From: BS750m-G62 sp964577175
GTDB taxonomy: Bacteria; Planctomycetota; Phycisphaerae; FEN-1346
Direction: 5' to 3'
DNA: 30,171 nt
NCBI GenBank assembly: GCA_964577175.1
Contig: CAZNYC010000040.1
Coordinates: 1 to 30,171, forward strand
This document shows positions 22,508 to 30,171 of this stretch, one piece after another. Each line of letters begins with the position of its first letter. The first letter of the stretch is position 1. Position numbers and translations under genes: made by a program. The notes under the pieces are model-generated. The model ran no database searches, was not told where the DNA came from, and was given only the letters and a program-made list of their open reading frames with translations.

Positions 22508-23605
22508 ATGACCCTTTGGCTGGGATTCCTGTTCGTGGTGTTGGGGGCTGCCTGCGGCGGATCGTTCGGGTTGCCGAGCAAGTTCGTCCGCAAGGACACG
22601 CCGTGGGAGGTCCTTTGGGGGCCGTTCTTCCTGTTCGTCACGGTCCTGATTCCACTGACGCTGGGCCCGCTGTCGGTCAAGGGGCTGTTCCCGACGGTGA
22701 CCGCCGCGGGACTGGCAGCCGTCTTGCCCGTGCTGGTCTTCGGCCTGCTGTGGGGTCTGGGGTCCATGACGCTGGGCATGAGTTTCGGGTTCATCGGTCT
22801 GTCGCTGGCGTATGCGATCAACTACGGCGCGCAGATTGCCTGCGGTTCGATGGTGCCGATGGCCCTGCACAATGCCGACCAGATGCTGACCGCCCGCGGG
22901 TACGTGGTCATGGCCGGGGTGGCGGTGTGCCTGCTGGGGGTGGTTGTATCGGGCCGGGCCGGCATACTCCGCGACCGCAGCCTCAAGGGCGTGACGCCGG
23001 CCGAGGCCGACGGCGCGCCCCCGAAGCCGAAGATGGCCATCGGCCTGGCGGTGGCCTTTCTTTCCGGCCTCCTCTGCGCCTGCTACGCCATTGCCTTCAG
23101 TTACGGCGGAGAGGCGATGGCCGTGTCGCAGAACGACTTTGGCAACCCCGTGTGGCGATCGACGTTCGTTGTAACGGCCTTGGTCCTCTGGGGCGGAGCC
23201 GTCTCCTCGTGTGCCTACTGCGCGGCGCTGCTCGTTCGGAAAGGGACGTGGCGGCGATTTGGCGACGTCGGGATCGCTCGCCTGCTGGGCCTTGCCCTGG
23301 TGATGGCCCTTCTCCATGATGGGGCGATTCTGTTCTGGGGGCTCGGGGCCGCCAACCTGGGCGACCTCGGCGTCTCCGTCGGGTACGCGGCGTTCATGTC
23401 GCTGGCGATCATCGTAGGCAACGTGCACGGGTTCCGGACCGGCGAGTGGAAAGGCGCGAGCCGGCAGAGCATTCACTGGATTGTGGTGGGCATTGCCGTC
23501 CTGATCATCGGCGTGTGCGTTCTGGCGAAAGGCAACGCCATGCCGCGCAGCGCACCGACCGAACCTTCGGTGGCCGCCCAGACGACAGGAGAATCCGACT
23601 CATGA
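22508..23605 (+). CDS. RhaT-type sugar/proton symporter (L-rhamnose transporter family)
   Basis: The 365-residue inner-membrane protein has about ten predicted transmembrane segments spread along its whole length. It matches the RhaT family pattern: an N-terminal LGFLFVVLGAACGGSFGLPSKFVRKDTPWEVLWGP, then LLWGLGSMTLGMSFGFIGLSLAYAINYG, a central cytoplasmic loop with SLKGVTPAEADGAPPKPK, and ILFWGLGAANLGDLGVSVGYAAFMS. RhaT imports L-rhamnose or L-lyxose with protons. The ATG at 22508 has GGAAGGAGG at good spacing. Its stop overlaps the gldA-type start by ATGA, a translational coupling. There is no rhaA, rhaB or rhaD in view, so the sugar could be another deoxyhexose. Confidence 0.88.
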   Translation: MTLWLGFLFVVLGAACGGSFGLPSKFVRKDTPWEVLWGPFFLFVTVLIPLTLGPLSVKGLFPTVTAAGLAAVLPVLVFGLLWGLGSMTLGMSFGFIGLSLAYAINYGAQIACGSMVPMALHNADQMLTARGYVVMAGVAVCLLGVVVSGRAGILRDRSLKGVTPAEADGAPPKPKMAIGLAVAFLSGLLCACYAIAFSYGGEAMAVSQNDFGNPVWRSTFVVTALVLWGGAVSSCAYCAALLVRKGTWRRFGDVGIARLLGLALVMALLHDGAILFWGLGAANLGDLGVSVGYAAFMSLAIIVGNVHGFRTGEWKGASRQSIHWIVVGIAVLIIGVCVLAKGNAMPRSAPTEPSVAAQTTGESDS

Positions 23606-24708
23606 CATCCATCCTCATTGCACCCCGCCGGTACGTGCAGGGCCGAGGCGTCCTCGGCGAGATCGGCGAGCACCTCGCACCCCTCGGCAAGCGCCCCCTG
23701 GTCCTGTGGGACGATGTGGTCAAGGGCATCGTCGGCGACACGGTGGCGGCGAGCCTGGCGGCGGCCGACCTCGACTGGGCCGACGTCGCCTTCGCCGGCG
23801 AAACCACCCACGCCGAGGCCGACCGCGTGGCCGGCATCGTCCGAGAGAAAGACGCCGACGTGGTCGTCGGCATCGGCGGCGGCAAATGCCTCGACACCGC
23901 CAAGGGGGCCGCCGTGGCGACCGAGCGACGCATCGTCACCTGTCCGACGATCGCGTCGAACGATTCGCCCACCAGCGCCGCCTCCGTCTGGTACAGCGAG
24001 GACGGCGACTTCCTGGGCTTCGACTGCTGGCCGGCGAACCCCGACCTCGTCCTCGTCGATACGCAGGTCATCGCCGGGGCGCCCGTCCGGACGCTGGTGG
24101 CCGGCATGGGCGACGCCCTTTCCACGTGGGTCGAGACGCAGGCCGCCATGCGGACGCGGGCGCCGAACCTCGCGGGCGGCGTGCCGACGGAGGCAGCCGT
24201 GGCCATTGCCCGCCTCTGCTTCGACACGCTCATGGCATGGGGCACGGAGGCGAAACGGGCCGCCGAGGCCGGCATCGTCACGCCCGCCCTGGAGCGGATC
24301 GTCGAGGCGAACGTCCTGCTCTCCGGCCTCGGGTTCGAGAGCGGCGGGCTGGCGACCGCCCACATGATCGGCAACCTCCTGACCGGCGTGCCGGAGTGCC
24401 ACGGCCTGATGCACGGCGAGAAGGTGGCGTTCGGCGTGGCGAGCCAGTTGTGCCTGGACCCGGACGTGCCGGCCGACGAGGTGCACGCCATCCTCGATTG
24501 GTGCATCGCCGTCGGGTTGCCGGTGACGCTGGCGGCGTTGAACCTGGAGGGCGTGGGGCGCGAGCGGCTCATGCCCGTCGGCGAGGCGTGCGCCGGCGAC
24601 GGGTCGCTCTGTGCGAATCACGCGTTCGAGGTGACGGCCGAGGGAATCGTCGACGCCATGCTCGCCGCCGACGCCCTGGGGCGCGAGCGGCAGCGCCTCC
24701 TCCGCTAG
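23602..24708 (+). CDS. gldA: Glycerol dehydrogenase-type iron/zinc alcohol dehydrogenase
   Basis: This 368-residue cytoplasmic NAD-dependent enzyme has the family's fold and ligands: GIGGGKCLDTAKG (90-102) for NAD, TCPTIASNDSPTS for the nicotinamide side, and the metal ligands D171 (AGMGDALSTW), H254 (GGLATAHMIGN) and H271 (CHGLMHGEK) at the spacing known for GldA. Glycerol dehydrogenase oxidises glycerol to dihydroxyacetone; homologues also take 1,2-propanediol, an end product of rhamnose and fucose use. The start ATG overlaps the transporter stop as ATGA, with ACAGGAGA upstream. It closes the plus-strand operon and is convergent with the glycerol-3-phosphate dehydrogenase gene. Which diol is the real substrate is open. 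Confidence 0.9.
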   Translation: MTSILIAPRRYVQGRGVLGEIGEHLAPLGKRPLVLWDDVVKGIVGDTVAASLAAADLDWADVAFAGETTHAEADRVAGIVREKDADVVVGIGGGKCLDTAKGAAVATERRIVTCPTIASNDSPTSAASVWYSEDGDFLGFDCWPANPDLVLVDTQVIAGAPVRTLVAGMGDALSTWVETQAAMRTRAPNLAGGVPTEAAVAIARLCFDTLMAWGTEAKRAAEAGIVTPALERIVEANVLLSGLGFESGGLATAHMIGNLLTGVPECHGLMHGEKVAFGVASQLCLDPDVPADEVHAILDWCIAVGLPVTLAALNLEGVGRERLMPVGEACAGDGSLCANHAFEVTAEGIVDAMLAADALGRERQRLLR

Positions 24709-24731
24709 GCGCCGGGCCTTCCCGCGGCGCA

Positions 24732-24811
24732 GCGCGGCGGGTCTCCGCACCCGCGGCGCAGCGCGTACGGCCGGACAAGGCCGGCCGTGGCACATGGCGC
24801 GTTCAGCGCAC
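24732..24811. repeat. Type-2 then type-3 hairpins between convergent genes
   Basis: GCGGCGGGT-CTCCGC-ACCCG (24734-24753; outer pairs mismatched) is followed by a perfect 8-bp ACGGCCGG-ACAAGG-CCGGCCGT (24767-24788) and then by the 33-base sequence shared with 20853-20885. The two genes on either side run toward each other and have no other visible terminator. Confidence 0.78.
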
Positions 24812-24817
24812 CCGGCT

Positions 24818-26500
24818 TCACGTTTCCGGCACAGCCGTCTCGGCCAGCGCGCGTTCAACCTCCTTCGCCTGCCGGGCATCGTCCCACCCGAGCGCCCCAC
24901 CCACGACGCCGGCGAGTTCCTCGAGCGGCGTACGCCGCGCGCCGCCGGCGAGCGCGATCGTGCTCCGCCGGCACACGAGGTCCTCCAGGTGGACCACCTG
25001 CTCCTCGGCGGCGATGCGGCGGACCTCGCCGACCGTGTACGCCGGCAGCGAGGCCAGCGGCGTCTCGTCCTCGGCGTCCGCCCCCCGCGCGTACGCCTCC
25101 GCCGCCGTGCCGTAACGCGAAAGCAGCGCGGCGACGCGACCCGGGTCGAGCCCGGCCGCCCCGGCCACGCGATCGATCCACGCCTGCTGCTCCTCCTCGC
25201 CCTGCGGACAGCCGCGCCCCCCGCCGATGGGCGTCGCTGCGGTCGAACACCGCCGCTCGGCACCCAGGCGTGCGAGCACGGCGTCGGCCACCTCCTCGGC
25301 GAAGGCGCGGAACGTCGTCCACTTGCCGCCGATGAGGCAGAGCACGGGAAACGGCCGCTCGCCCTCGGCCTCCAGCACCCGCAGGCTGTGTCCGCGGCTG
25401 ATGTTGGCCGTCACCCCTTCGCCCGTGGCGGGCAGCGGCCGCACGCCGCAAAAGGCGTACACGATCTGCTCGGGCCGGATGTCCACGCCCGGGAAGATGC
25501 CGCGCAGCGTCGTCAGCATGTACGCGATTTCGCCCGCATCGCAGCGGGCGGCGTCGGGGTCGTCCACCCGGATGTCCGTCGACCCCATCAGCACCTTGTC
25601 CTCGAACGGGAACACGATACACACCCGGCCGTCCGTGTGCTGGTAGTAGACCATGCGGCCGGCGAGCATGGCGTGCAGCGGCGGATGGTCCAGGACCAGG
25701 TGCGACCCCTTCGTGCCGCCGATGAGTGTCGTCTCCAGGCCGAGGGCGGCGTTCGTGCGGTCCACCCACGCGCCCGTGGCGTTGACGACGACCTGCGGCC
25801 GGAGGCGGGTCTCCTCGCCCGTCCCGGCGTCGCGGAGGACGACGGCGCCGTCGTCGAGGCCCTCCGCCCCAACGTAGTTGACGGCCATGCAGGCGGGGTG
25901 GGCGGCTCGGGCGTCGCGAAGCATCTCGATACACAACCGCTCGGCCTGCGAGATCTGCGCGTCGTAGTAGTTAGCGGCCGCCACGATCTGCGGCGCCAGG
26001 GCCGGGAGCCCGCGCAGCGTCTCCTCGCGCGACGTGAAAAAGTGCCGCGGCGTCATCCGCCGATTGCGCGTCACGAAATCGTAGAACGTGAGGCCGAGTT
26101 TCGTGATGAGCGCGCCGCGTCCCCCCGGCCGGACGGGCACGCCCAGGAAGATGAGGCTCGACCGGACCAGCCCGCCCAGCCAGGAGAAGAGCGGGATGGT
26201 CGTCTGCAGCGGCGCGACGTAGTGGGCGGCCGTGGCGAGCAGGCGGTTCCGCTCCAGGAGCGACTCGCGGACCAGGCGGAACTCGCGATGCTCCAGGTAC
26301 CGCAGACCGCCGTGGATCATCCGCGACGACTTGCTGCTCGCCCCGGCGACGAAGTCGGCCTTGTCCACCAGGAGGGCATCCACGCCCTGGAGGCCGAGTT
26401 CCCGCAGCAGGCCGCACCCGTTCACCCCGCCCCCCAGAATGAGGACGGGCACGTCGGACCGCTCGCGGAGGCGGCGCCGGACGTCGGCACGCTTCACCAT
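24818..26500 (-). CDS. glpD: FAD-dependent glycerol-3-phosphate dehydrogenase
   Basis: This 560-residue membrane-associated flavoprotein oxidises sn-glycerol-3-phosphate to dihydroxyacetone phosphate and feeds electrons to quinone. Visible signals are the FAD dinucleotide loop LILGGGVNGCG (23-30), SSKSSRMIHGGLRYLEH, GRNATGAWVD-like VVVNATGAWVDR, MGSTDIRVDDPD and GGKWTTFRAFAEE. A C-terminal helical DAO_C-type domain follows (GCPQGEEEQQAWIDRVAG onward), as in aerobic GlpD. The ATG at 26500 has GGAG seven bases upstream. There is no glpF or glpK next to it; the FGGY kinase nearby is not clearly a glycerol kinase. Together with GldA it places glycerol or C3 metabolism at the end of the sugar locus. 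Confidence 0.93.
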   Translation of the reverse strand: MVKRADVRRRLRERSDVPVLILGGGVNGCGLLRELGLQGVDALLVDKADFVAGASSKSSRMIHGGLRYLEHREFRLVRESLLERNRLLATAAHYVAPLQTTIPLFSWLGGLVRSSLIFLGVPVRPGGRGALITKLGLTFYDFVTRNRRMTPRHFFTSREETLRGLPALAPQIVAAANYYDAQISQAERLCIEMLRDARAAHPACMAVNYVGAEGLDDGAVVLRDAGTGEETRLRPQVVVNATGAWVDRTNAALGLETTLIGGTKGSHLVLDHPPLHAMLAGRMVYYQHTDGRVCIVFPFEDKVLMGSTDIRVDDPDAARCDAGEIAYMLTTLRGIFPGVDIRPEQIVYAFCGVRPLPATGEGVTANISRGHSLRVLEAEGERPFPVLCLIGGKWTTFRAFAEEVADAVLARLGAERRCSTAATPIGGGRGCPQGEEEQQAWIDRVAGAAGLDPGRVAALLSRYGTAAEAYARGADAEDETPLASLPAYTVGEVRRIAAEEQVVHLEDLVCRRSTIALAGGARRTPLEELAGVVGGALGWDDARQAKEVERALAETAVPET

Positions 26501-26716
26501 ACGGGGCTCCGGGGGCGTCCGTGCTCACAGGGCCGCACCGGAAGCGCTCCCCAGCGCATTCCGGCACGTGGCTTCCGGCGGTGGAAGACCCTACCGCCCG
26601 CCGGCCCGCGCGTCAAGCGCGCCGGCGTCAGGAGGCACCGGGGCGACAGGGGCGCCCCCCGGCTGGGAGCCGAGGCCGAGGCCCTCACGCCCACCACGGT
26701 TTTGGGATGAGCACCT

Positions 26717-29700
26717 CTATTGCTTGCCGGCAAGACACACCAGTTTACCGTCGAGTGTCGATACGTAGAGACGGCCGCGGGCCGCGATCAGGCCGTCGAA
26801 CGCCGGCGGGCCCGGCAGGTCCGTCGCCGCCCGGGACGTTCCGTCGCCGGCGGAGACCGCCAGCAGCCGCCCCCGGCGGGGGGACTCCAGCGCCCGCGCG
26901 AGCGGCTCGACCTCCGGCGTGTCGTGCGGCACGTCATCCACATCGACCGGCGCCCCCGCCGCGAACAACGTATCGCCCGCCAGGACCATCGCCCGCACGA
27001 GCACGGGCACGCGGCGGCTCCAGGTGGTCCCGTCCGCGCCCCGGTTGCCGTCGGCGGCCCCCTCCCGCCGGCCGAAGAGCCGGTAGTACGTCCACCGCCC
27101 GAGCCCCTTGCCGATGGGGCCCCACACGCCGGCCGCATCGACCCCCACGTGCGCGCCGGGGATGTCGTACTGGTTTCGCCCGTAGCCGAAGGCACGGACC
27201 CCGTCGGTCACCAGGAGCCGGGCCGCCGGCACCTTGAGGCCCGCCTTCGGCCATCCGCCCCAACCGTTCTTCATCGACGTGCCGTACTGCCAGTACGTCC
27301 GGTGAAACCACGAGTCGTCCAGAAACCCCACGGGGCTCCACAGGTGCGGGACGGTGTCCTTCCGCCGCTCGAGGTCCAGGTCGAACCGGGCGCTCCGCAG
27401 AAAGACGGACGTGCCGTCGCTCGACAAAACGTCCGGCAGGTGCCCGCCCCGGGCCACCCCGCTGTCGCGCTCCTTCGGGTCGACCCGCAGGGTCACGACA
27501 TCGAGCGTCCGGCCGGTGGCGGCGTCGACCTTGCAGAGGCGCATGCCGCCGTCCAGGTACGTCGTCCGCCCGGCGACAACGTAGGCGGCCCCGTCGAGCA
27601 CGAGCACGCTGCCCGGCACGGGCCACGGCGACTCGAGTTGCCCGTCGACGACGATGCGGCGGTCGCGCGGGGCGGCCCGCCACTTCCAGACCGGCGCCCC
27701 GTCCGACAGGCGCAGACAGGTCACCCACCCGTCGGCGGCGCCGAAGAGCGCCCGGCCGTCGGCAATCGTCGGCGGCGAATCGATCCGTCCGCCCGCCGTG
27801 AACGTCCACAGGGCCTCGCCGGTGCCGGCGTCGAGCGCGTGGACGCGGTGGGCGTCCCTGGCCGCAACGAGCAGCACCCCGCCCGCCGCAACGGGGCTCG
27901 TCAGGGCGCCGCCGAGGTCTGCCGTCCACGCGACCTCCAGCGCGTGCGGCACGTCGGCGCCCGCGATGCCGCTGCGGGCCGCATCGTGACGGTACGTCGG
28001 CCAATCGACAGCATCGTTGATTTTCGATTCTCGATTTTCGGTTGCAGCGTAAGCCGGTCCGTGCACCGGCTTGGCTTCCGCGGGTGCGGCCGGTTCGGCC
28101 CGCCGCGGCGCCACCGCCGAGAAACCGATCTTGAGCATGTCGTCCCACGAACAGGCGCACGGATGCGGCGGGACGTACACCAGGCCGTTGGCCGGCATCA
28201 CCCCGTACTGGCAGACACCTCGGATCCAGAAGTTGGCCACCATGCGGCCGGTCTGCAGGTCCACGAACTCGATGCCGCGCCGGCCCAGGACCAGGTACCG
28301 CGACGTGGCCTTGGCCCGGTGGCACCGGGCGTGGCCGATGCGGCCGAGCAGGTCCAGGTCCGACGGCCGCTCCCGGCGGACCGCCCCCGTCTTCGGGTCG
28401 CGGGCCGCCGTCATCCCGGGGTCGCCGCCCCAGGCGTACCGGCCGGTCCAGAGCAGGCCGTCGGCGATCATCACGTCGACGGGGGCGTTGAACCCCTCCC
28501 AGGCGGGACACCGCCACAGTTCCTCGCCGGTGGCGGCATCGAAGGCGATCAACTCGCCCTTCGCGTCCTCGCCACGGATGTACTCGTGGTACCCGCCGCT
28601 CGGCATCCAGAGGAGATCGCCCTCGGTCTCCGCCGCCCGGCGGTCCGCCGAGTACACCACCCCGTCGCGGACCACCAGCGTCGGCGTGGACCACGCGAGC
28701 CGACGCCGCTGGGCCGGCCGCGCCGCCTTCCACACCCGTTTCCCGGTGGCGGCGTCGAGGCAGACGACGGCGTCGGGGTTCTGGAAATAGACCCGTCCCT
28801 CGTCCACCGCGAGCGTCGACGGGAGCAGGGCCCGCGCCCACGCCGCGGCACACGTCCACAGGGCCTTGCCGGTCTCGGCCTCGACGGCCATGACGCGCAG
28901 CCGGTGGGGCGGCGGCGTGTACCGCTCGAACGGCGGGCGGTAATCCTTCTGGCTGACGATCGCCTTCGCCTTCTCGGCGTCCCAGCCCTCGTCGGGCTCG
29001 CCAAGCACCAGGTACAGCGTCCCGCCGGCATACAGGATTTCGCGGGCGCCGTCCGTGCCGGCGTACGTGCGGACGGTCTCGCCCGTGGCGGCGTCCAGCG
29101 CCGTGACGGGCCGGCCGTAGCCCAGCGTCACGTACACGCGGTCGCCGACGGCCACGAGCCGCCGGGCGAGGTCCGCCGGACCGCTCCGGAAGTCCCGCAG
29201 GTGGTACTCCCACGGCGAGACCTCGCGGTCCCACAACCGGACGCCGTTGAACGCGTCCCGGGCCACCAGCCGCCACTTCGGCGACGCCGCCACGAACGCG
29301 ATGGCCCCCTCGTCCACAATCGAGAAGAGCCGGCCGCCGGAGGTCACCATCGCGCTCGTGCCGGCCAGGTGATCGTGGCTCCGGGAAAAGCGCGGCCCGC
29401 TGATCCACTGGAGGTGCCGCGGGGGACCCACCACCGTATCCTCGGCCACGGCGTTGTTGTCCGGCCCGTGCAGATAGTGGGTCCACTCGTCGATGGCGTC
29501 CGGCCGGGGCTTGACGGTCTTCCTGCCGCCGATCATCGCCACACCGCCGGGCGCGAGGACACGCATCGCCTCGGCACGGGGCACGCCGCCCAGGTCGTCG
29601 GCCACGAGCAGGGTGACGAGGTTGTCCGCGTACGGCAGATGCGTGCCGTCGAACCCGTCCACCGAGACCGGCCCGTACAGGCTTCGCTCCAGAAGGTGCG

Positions 29701-29968
29701 CCCTTGCAGCGGCCACGCCCGCCGGGTCTCGGGCCAGGCCGTGCACGAGGTACCCGTCGCCGGCCCGCAGCGCCGCAGTCAGCCGGCCGTCGCCGCAGCC
29801 GACGTGCACGACGAGCCCGCCGCGGACCCCGGCGGCCGAGAGGATCTTCCGCGCCGCCTCGGCCGGCTCGGCCCCGGACGCCGCGGCCGGCAGACAGAGT
29901 TCGGCCGGCACAGAGAGTATGGCATAGGAAAGCAGCAGCAGGACGGCGATCCCGGCAGGGGTGCGCAT
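26717..29968 (-). CDS. Secreted class-I methyltransferase-like domain fused to a double PQQ-type beta-propeller
   Basis: The protein has 1083 residues. Residues 1-32 form a signal peptide. Residues about 38-150 are a Rossmann methyltransferase-like domain with VVHVGCGDGRLTAALRAG (SAM loop) and MRVLAPGGVAMIGG (strand after the active-site region). The rest consists of PQQ/BamB-type propeller blades, for example VTALDAATGETVRTY, VVCLDAATGKRVWKA, LIAFDAATGEELWRC, VHALDAGTGEALWTF and LVCLAGKQ at the end. A second propeller starts with DWPTYRHDAARSG near residue 655. The linker just before it is encoded by a 7-bp tandem repeat at 28021-28041. The ATG at 29968 has AGGAGA upstream. Such fusions recur in Planctomycetota, from memory. 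How SAM chemistry would work outside the cytoplasm is unclear, so the domain may bind something else. Confidence 0.88.
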   Translation of the reverse strand: MRTPAGIAVLLLLSYAILSVPAELCLPAAASGAEPAEAARKILSAAGVRGGLVVHVGCGDGRLTAALRAGDGYLVHGLARDPAGVAAARAHLLERSLYGPVSVDGFDGTHLPYADNLVTLLVADDLGGVPRAEAMRVLAPGGVAMIGGRKTVKPRPDAIDEWTHYLHGPDNNAVAEDTVVGPPRHLQWISGPRFSRSHDHLAGTSAMVTSGGRLFSIVDEGAIAFVAASPKWRLVARDAFNGVRLWDREVSPWEYHLRDFRSGPADLARRLVAVGDRVYVTLGYGRPVTALDAATGETVRTYAGTDGAREILYAGGTLYLVLGEPDEGWDAEKAKAIVSQKDYRPPFERYTPPPHRLRVMAVEAETGKALWTCAAAWARALLPSTLAVDEGRVYFQNPDAVVCLDAATGKRVWKAARPAQRRRLAWSTPTLVVRDGVVYSADRRAAETEGDLLWMPSGGYHEYIRGEDAKGELIAFDAATGEELWRCPAWEGFNAPVDVMIADGLLWTGRYAWGGDPGMTAARDPKTGAVRRERPSDLDLLGRIGHARCHRAKATSRYLVLGRRGIEFVDLQTGRMVANFWIRGVCQYGVMPANGLVYVPPHPCACSWDDMLKIGFSAVAPRRAEPAAPAEAKPVHGPAYAATENRESKINDAVDWPTYRHDAARSGIAGADVPHALEVAWTADLGGALTSPVAAGGVLLVAARDAHRVHALDAGTGEALWTFTAGGRIDSPPTIADGRALFGAADGWVTCLRLSDGAPVWKWRAAPRDRRIVVDGQLESPWPVPGSVLVLDGAAYVVAGRTTYLDGGMRLCKVDAATGRTLDVVTLRVDPKERDSGVARGGHLPDVLSSDGTSVFLRSARFDLDLERRKDTVPHLWSPVGFLDDSWFHRTYWQYGTSMKNGWGGWPKAGLKVPAARLLVTDGVRAFGYGRNQYDIPGAHVGVDAAGVWGPIGKGLGRWTYYRLFGRREGAADGNRGADGTTWSRRVPVLVRAMVLAGDTLFAAGAPVDVDDVPHDTPEVEPLARALESPRRGRLLAVSAGDGTSRAATDLPGPPAFDGLIAARGRLYVSTLDGKLVCLAGKQ
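28021..28041. repeat. AT-rich 7-bp tandem repeat in frame inside the PQQ protein
   Basis: TTTTCGA, TTCTCGA and TTTTCGG lie in tandem, with GAT before and TTGCAGC after. Three units of seven keep the reading frame and encode the linker peptide TENRESKIND (residues about 639-649) between the two propellers. The base composition is sharply AT-richer than anything around it. Confidence 0.8.
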
Positions 29969-30116
29969 CGCAGGTCTCCTGACGTCTTCGGTGCCACCCA
30001 CCGGGCTTCGCGGTGGTGGGGTCTCCCGCCGATTCTATCACGCCCCGGGAGATGGACAAGGGCTCTTCTGCCTGCTGCCGCACCTGGCCCGAACCGGCCG
30101 GGACACGCGGGGGTTG

Positions 30117-30171
30117 GTGTGGCCCGGCCGCTGTTGTGTGGCCCGGCCGGCTTGCCCGGCCGCTGTTGTGT
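30117..30171. repeat. Direct repeat with CTTG-loop hairpin at the window end
   Basis: The 18-mer GCCCGGCCGCTGTTGTGT occurs at 30122-30139 and again at 30154-30171. Between them CGGCCGG-CTTGC-CCGGCCG (30144-30162) forms another hairpin of the CTTG type. The array is cut by the end of the window. It lies upstream of the PQQ gene. Confidence 0.7.

Noticed and set aside
26501..26716. Possible small gene between glpD and the PQQ gene
   Set aside because: No frame there has a ribosome site or recognisable protein; I see nothing definite in this 216-base gap.
1448..30171. Possible CRISPR array from the many repeats
   Set aside because: The repeats are scattered, unequal in spacing and mostly palindromic, with no unique spacers of regular length and no cas gene.

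Overview
The window looks like part of a Planctomycetota chromosome, possibly from a Phycisphaerae-like lineage. The DNA is strongly GC-rich with G or C at most third codon positions. It carries several families typical of that phylum: a secreted methyltransferase-like/PQQ-propeller fusion, a serine-hydrolase/sialidase fusion, non-haem UroD-like proteins beside sugar genes, M16 lipoprotein peptidases, and many short GC-rich intergenic palindromes. KdsB, WecB and predicted lipoproteins point to a Gram-negative envelope. The placement comes from recognising families, not from a database search.

Layout. 1-1343 (minus): kdsB followed by a divergent, partial pyrG, so CTP supply sits beside CMP-Kdo synthesis. 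1604-7372 (minus): a 1052-residue secreted three-part protein, a small exported LolA-like protein, a zinc-ribbon protein and a methenyl-THF cyclohydrolase-like protein. 7594-11612 (minus): an M20 peptidase followed by a double-domain M16 lipoprotein peptidase. 11778-13200 (minus): a stand-alone receiver protein and a DUF2064-type transferase. 13455-14057 (plus): a nitroreductase. 14205-15320 (minus): wecB. 15635-19452 (minus): a sugar cluster of an SMP-30-like propeller lipoprotein, two short-chain dehydrogenases and manA. 19776-24708 (plus, divergent from that cluster): a UroD-like protein, an FGGY sugar kinase, a RhaT-type transporter and a GldA-type dehydrogenase. 24818-26500 (minus): glycerol-3-phosphate dehydrogenase. 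26717-29968 (minus): the large PQQ-propeller protein.

How the genes fit together. The two divergent sugar operons around 19.45-19.78 kb look like one uptake-and-catabolism locus. It has a transporter, a kinase, two sugar or alcohol SDRs, a lactonase-like propeller and ManA. Glycerol-type enzymes (GldA, GlpD) sit at its end, where C3 products could enter glycolysis. The substrate is not determined; RhaT suggests a deoxyhexose.

The most unusual content is not a gene but the repeats. Nearly every intergenic gap holds one or more perfect or near-perfect hairpins. They fall into families recognisable by a conserved loop (CAAG/CTTG, CTCCGC/GCGGAG, GGAA/TTCC) while the stems differ and often stay paired. 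There are also two copies of a 98-114 nt inverted-repeat element beginning TGTCATYCTGAG, and a 131 nt element with 22 nt terminal inverted repeats starting TTAA. A complete 92 nt paired-hairpin element also lies in frame inside the sialidase fusion. A 7-bp tandem repeat lies in frame inside the PQQ protein. In both cases the repeat encodes an interdomain linker.

I saw no tRNA, rRNA, CRISPR array, transposase gene or phage gene.
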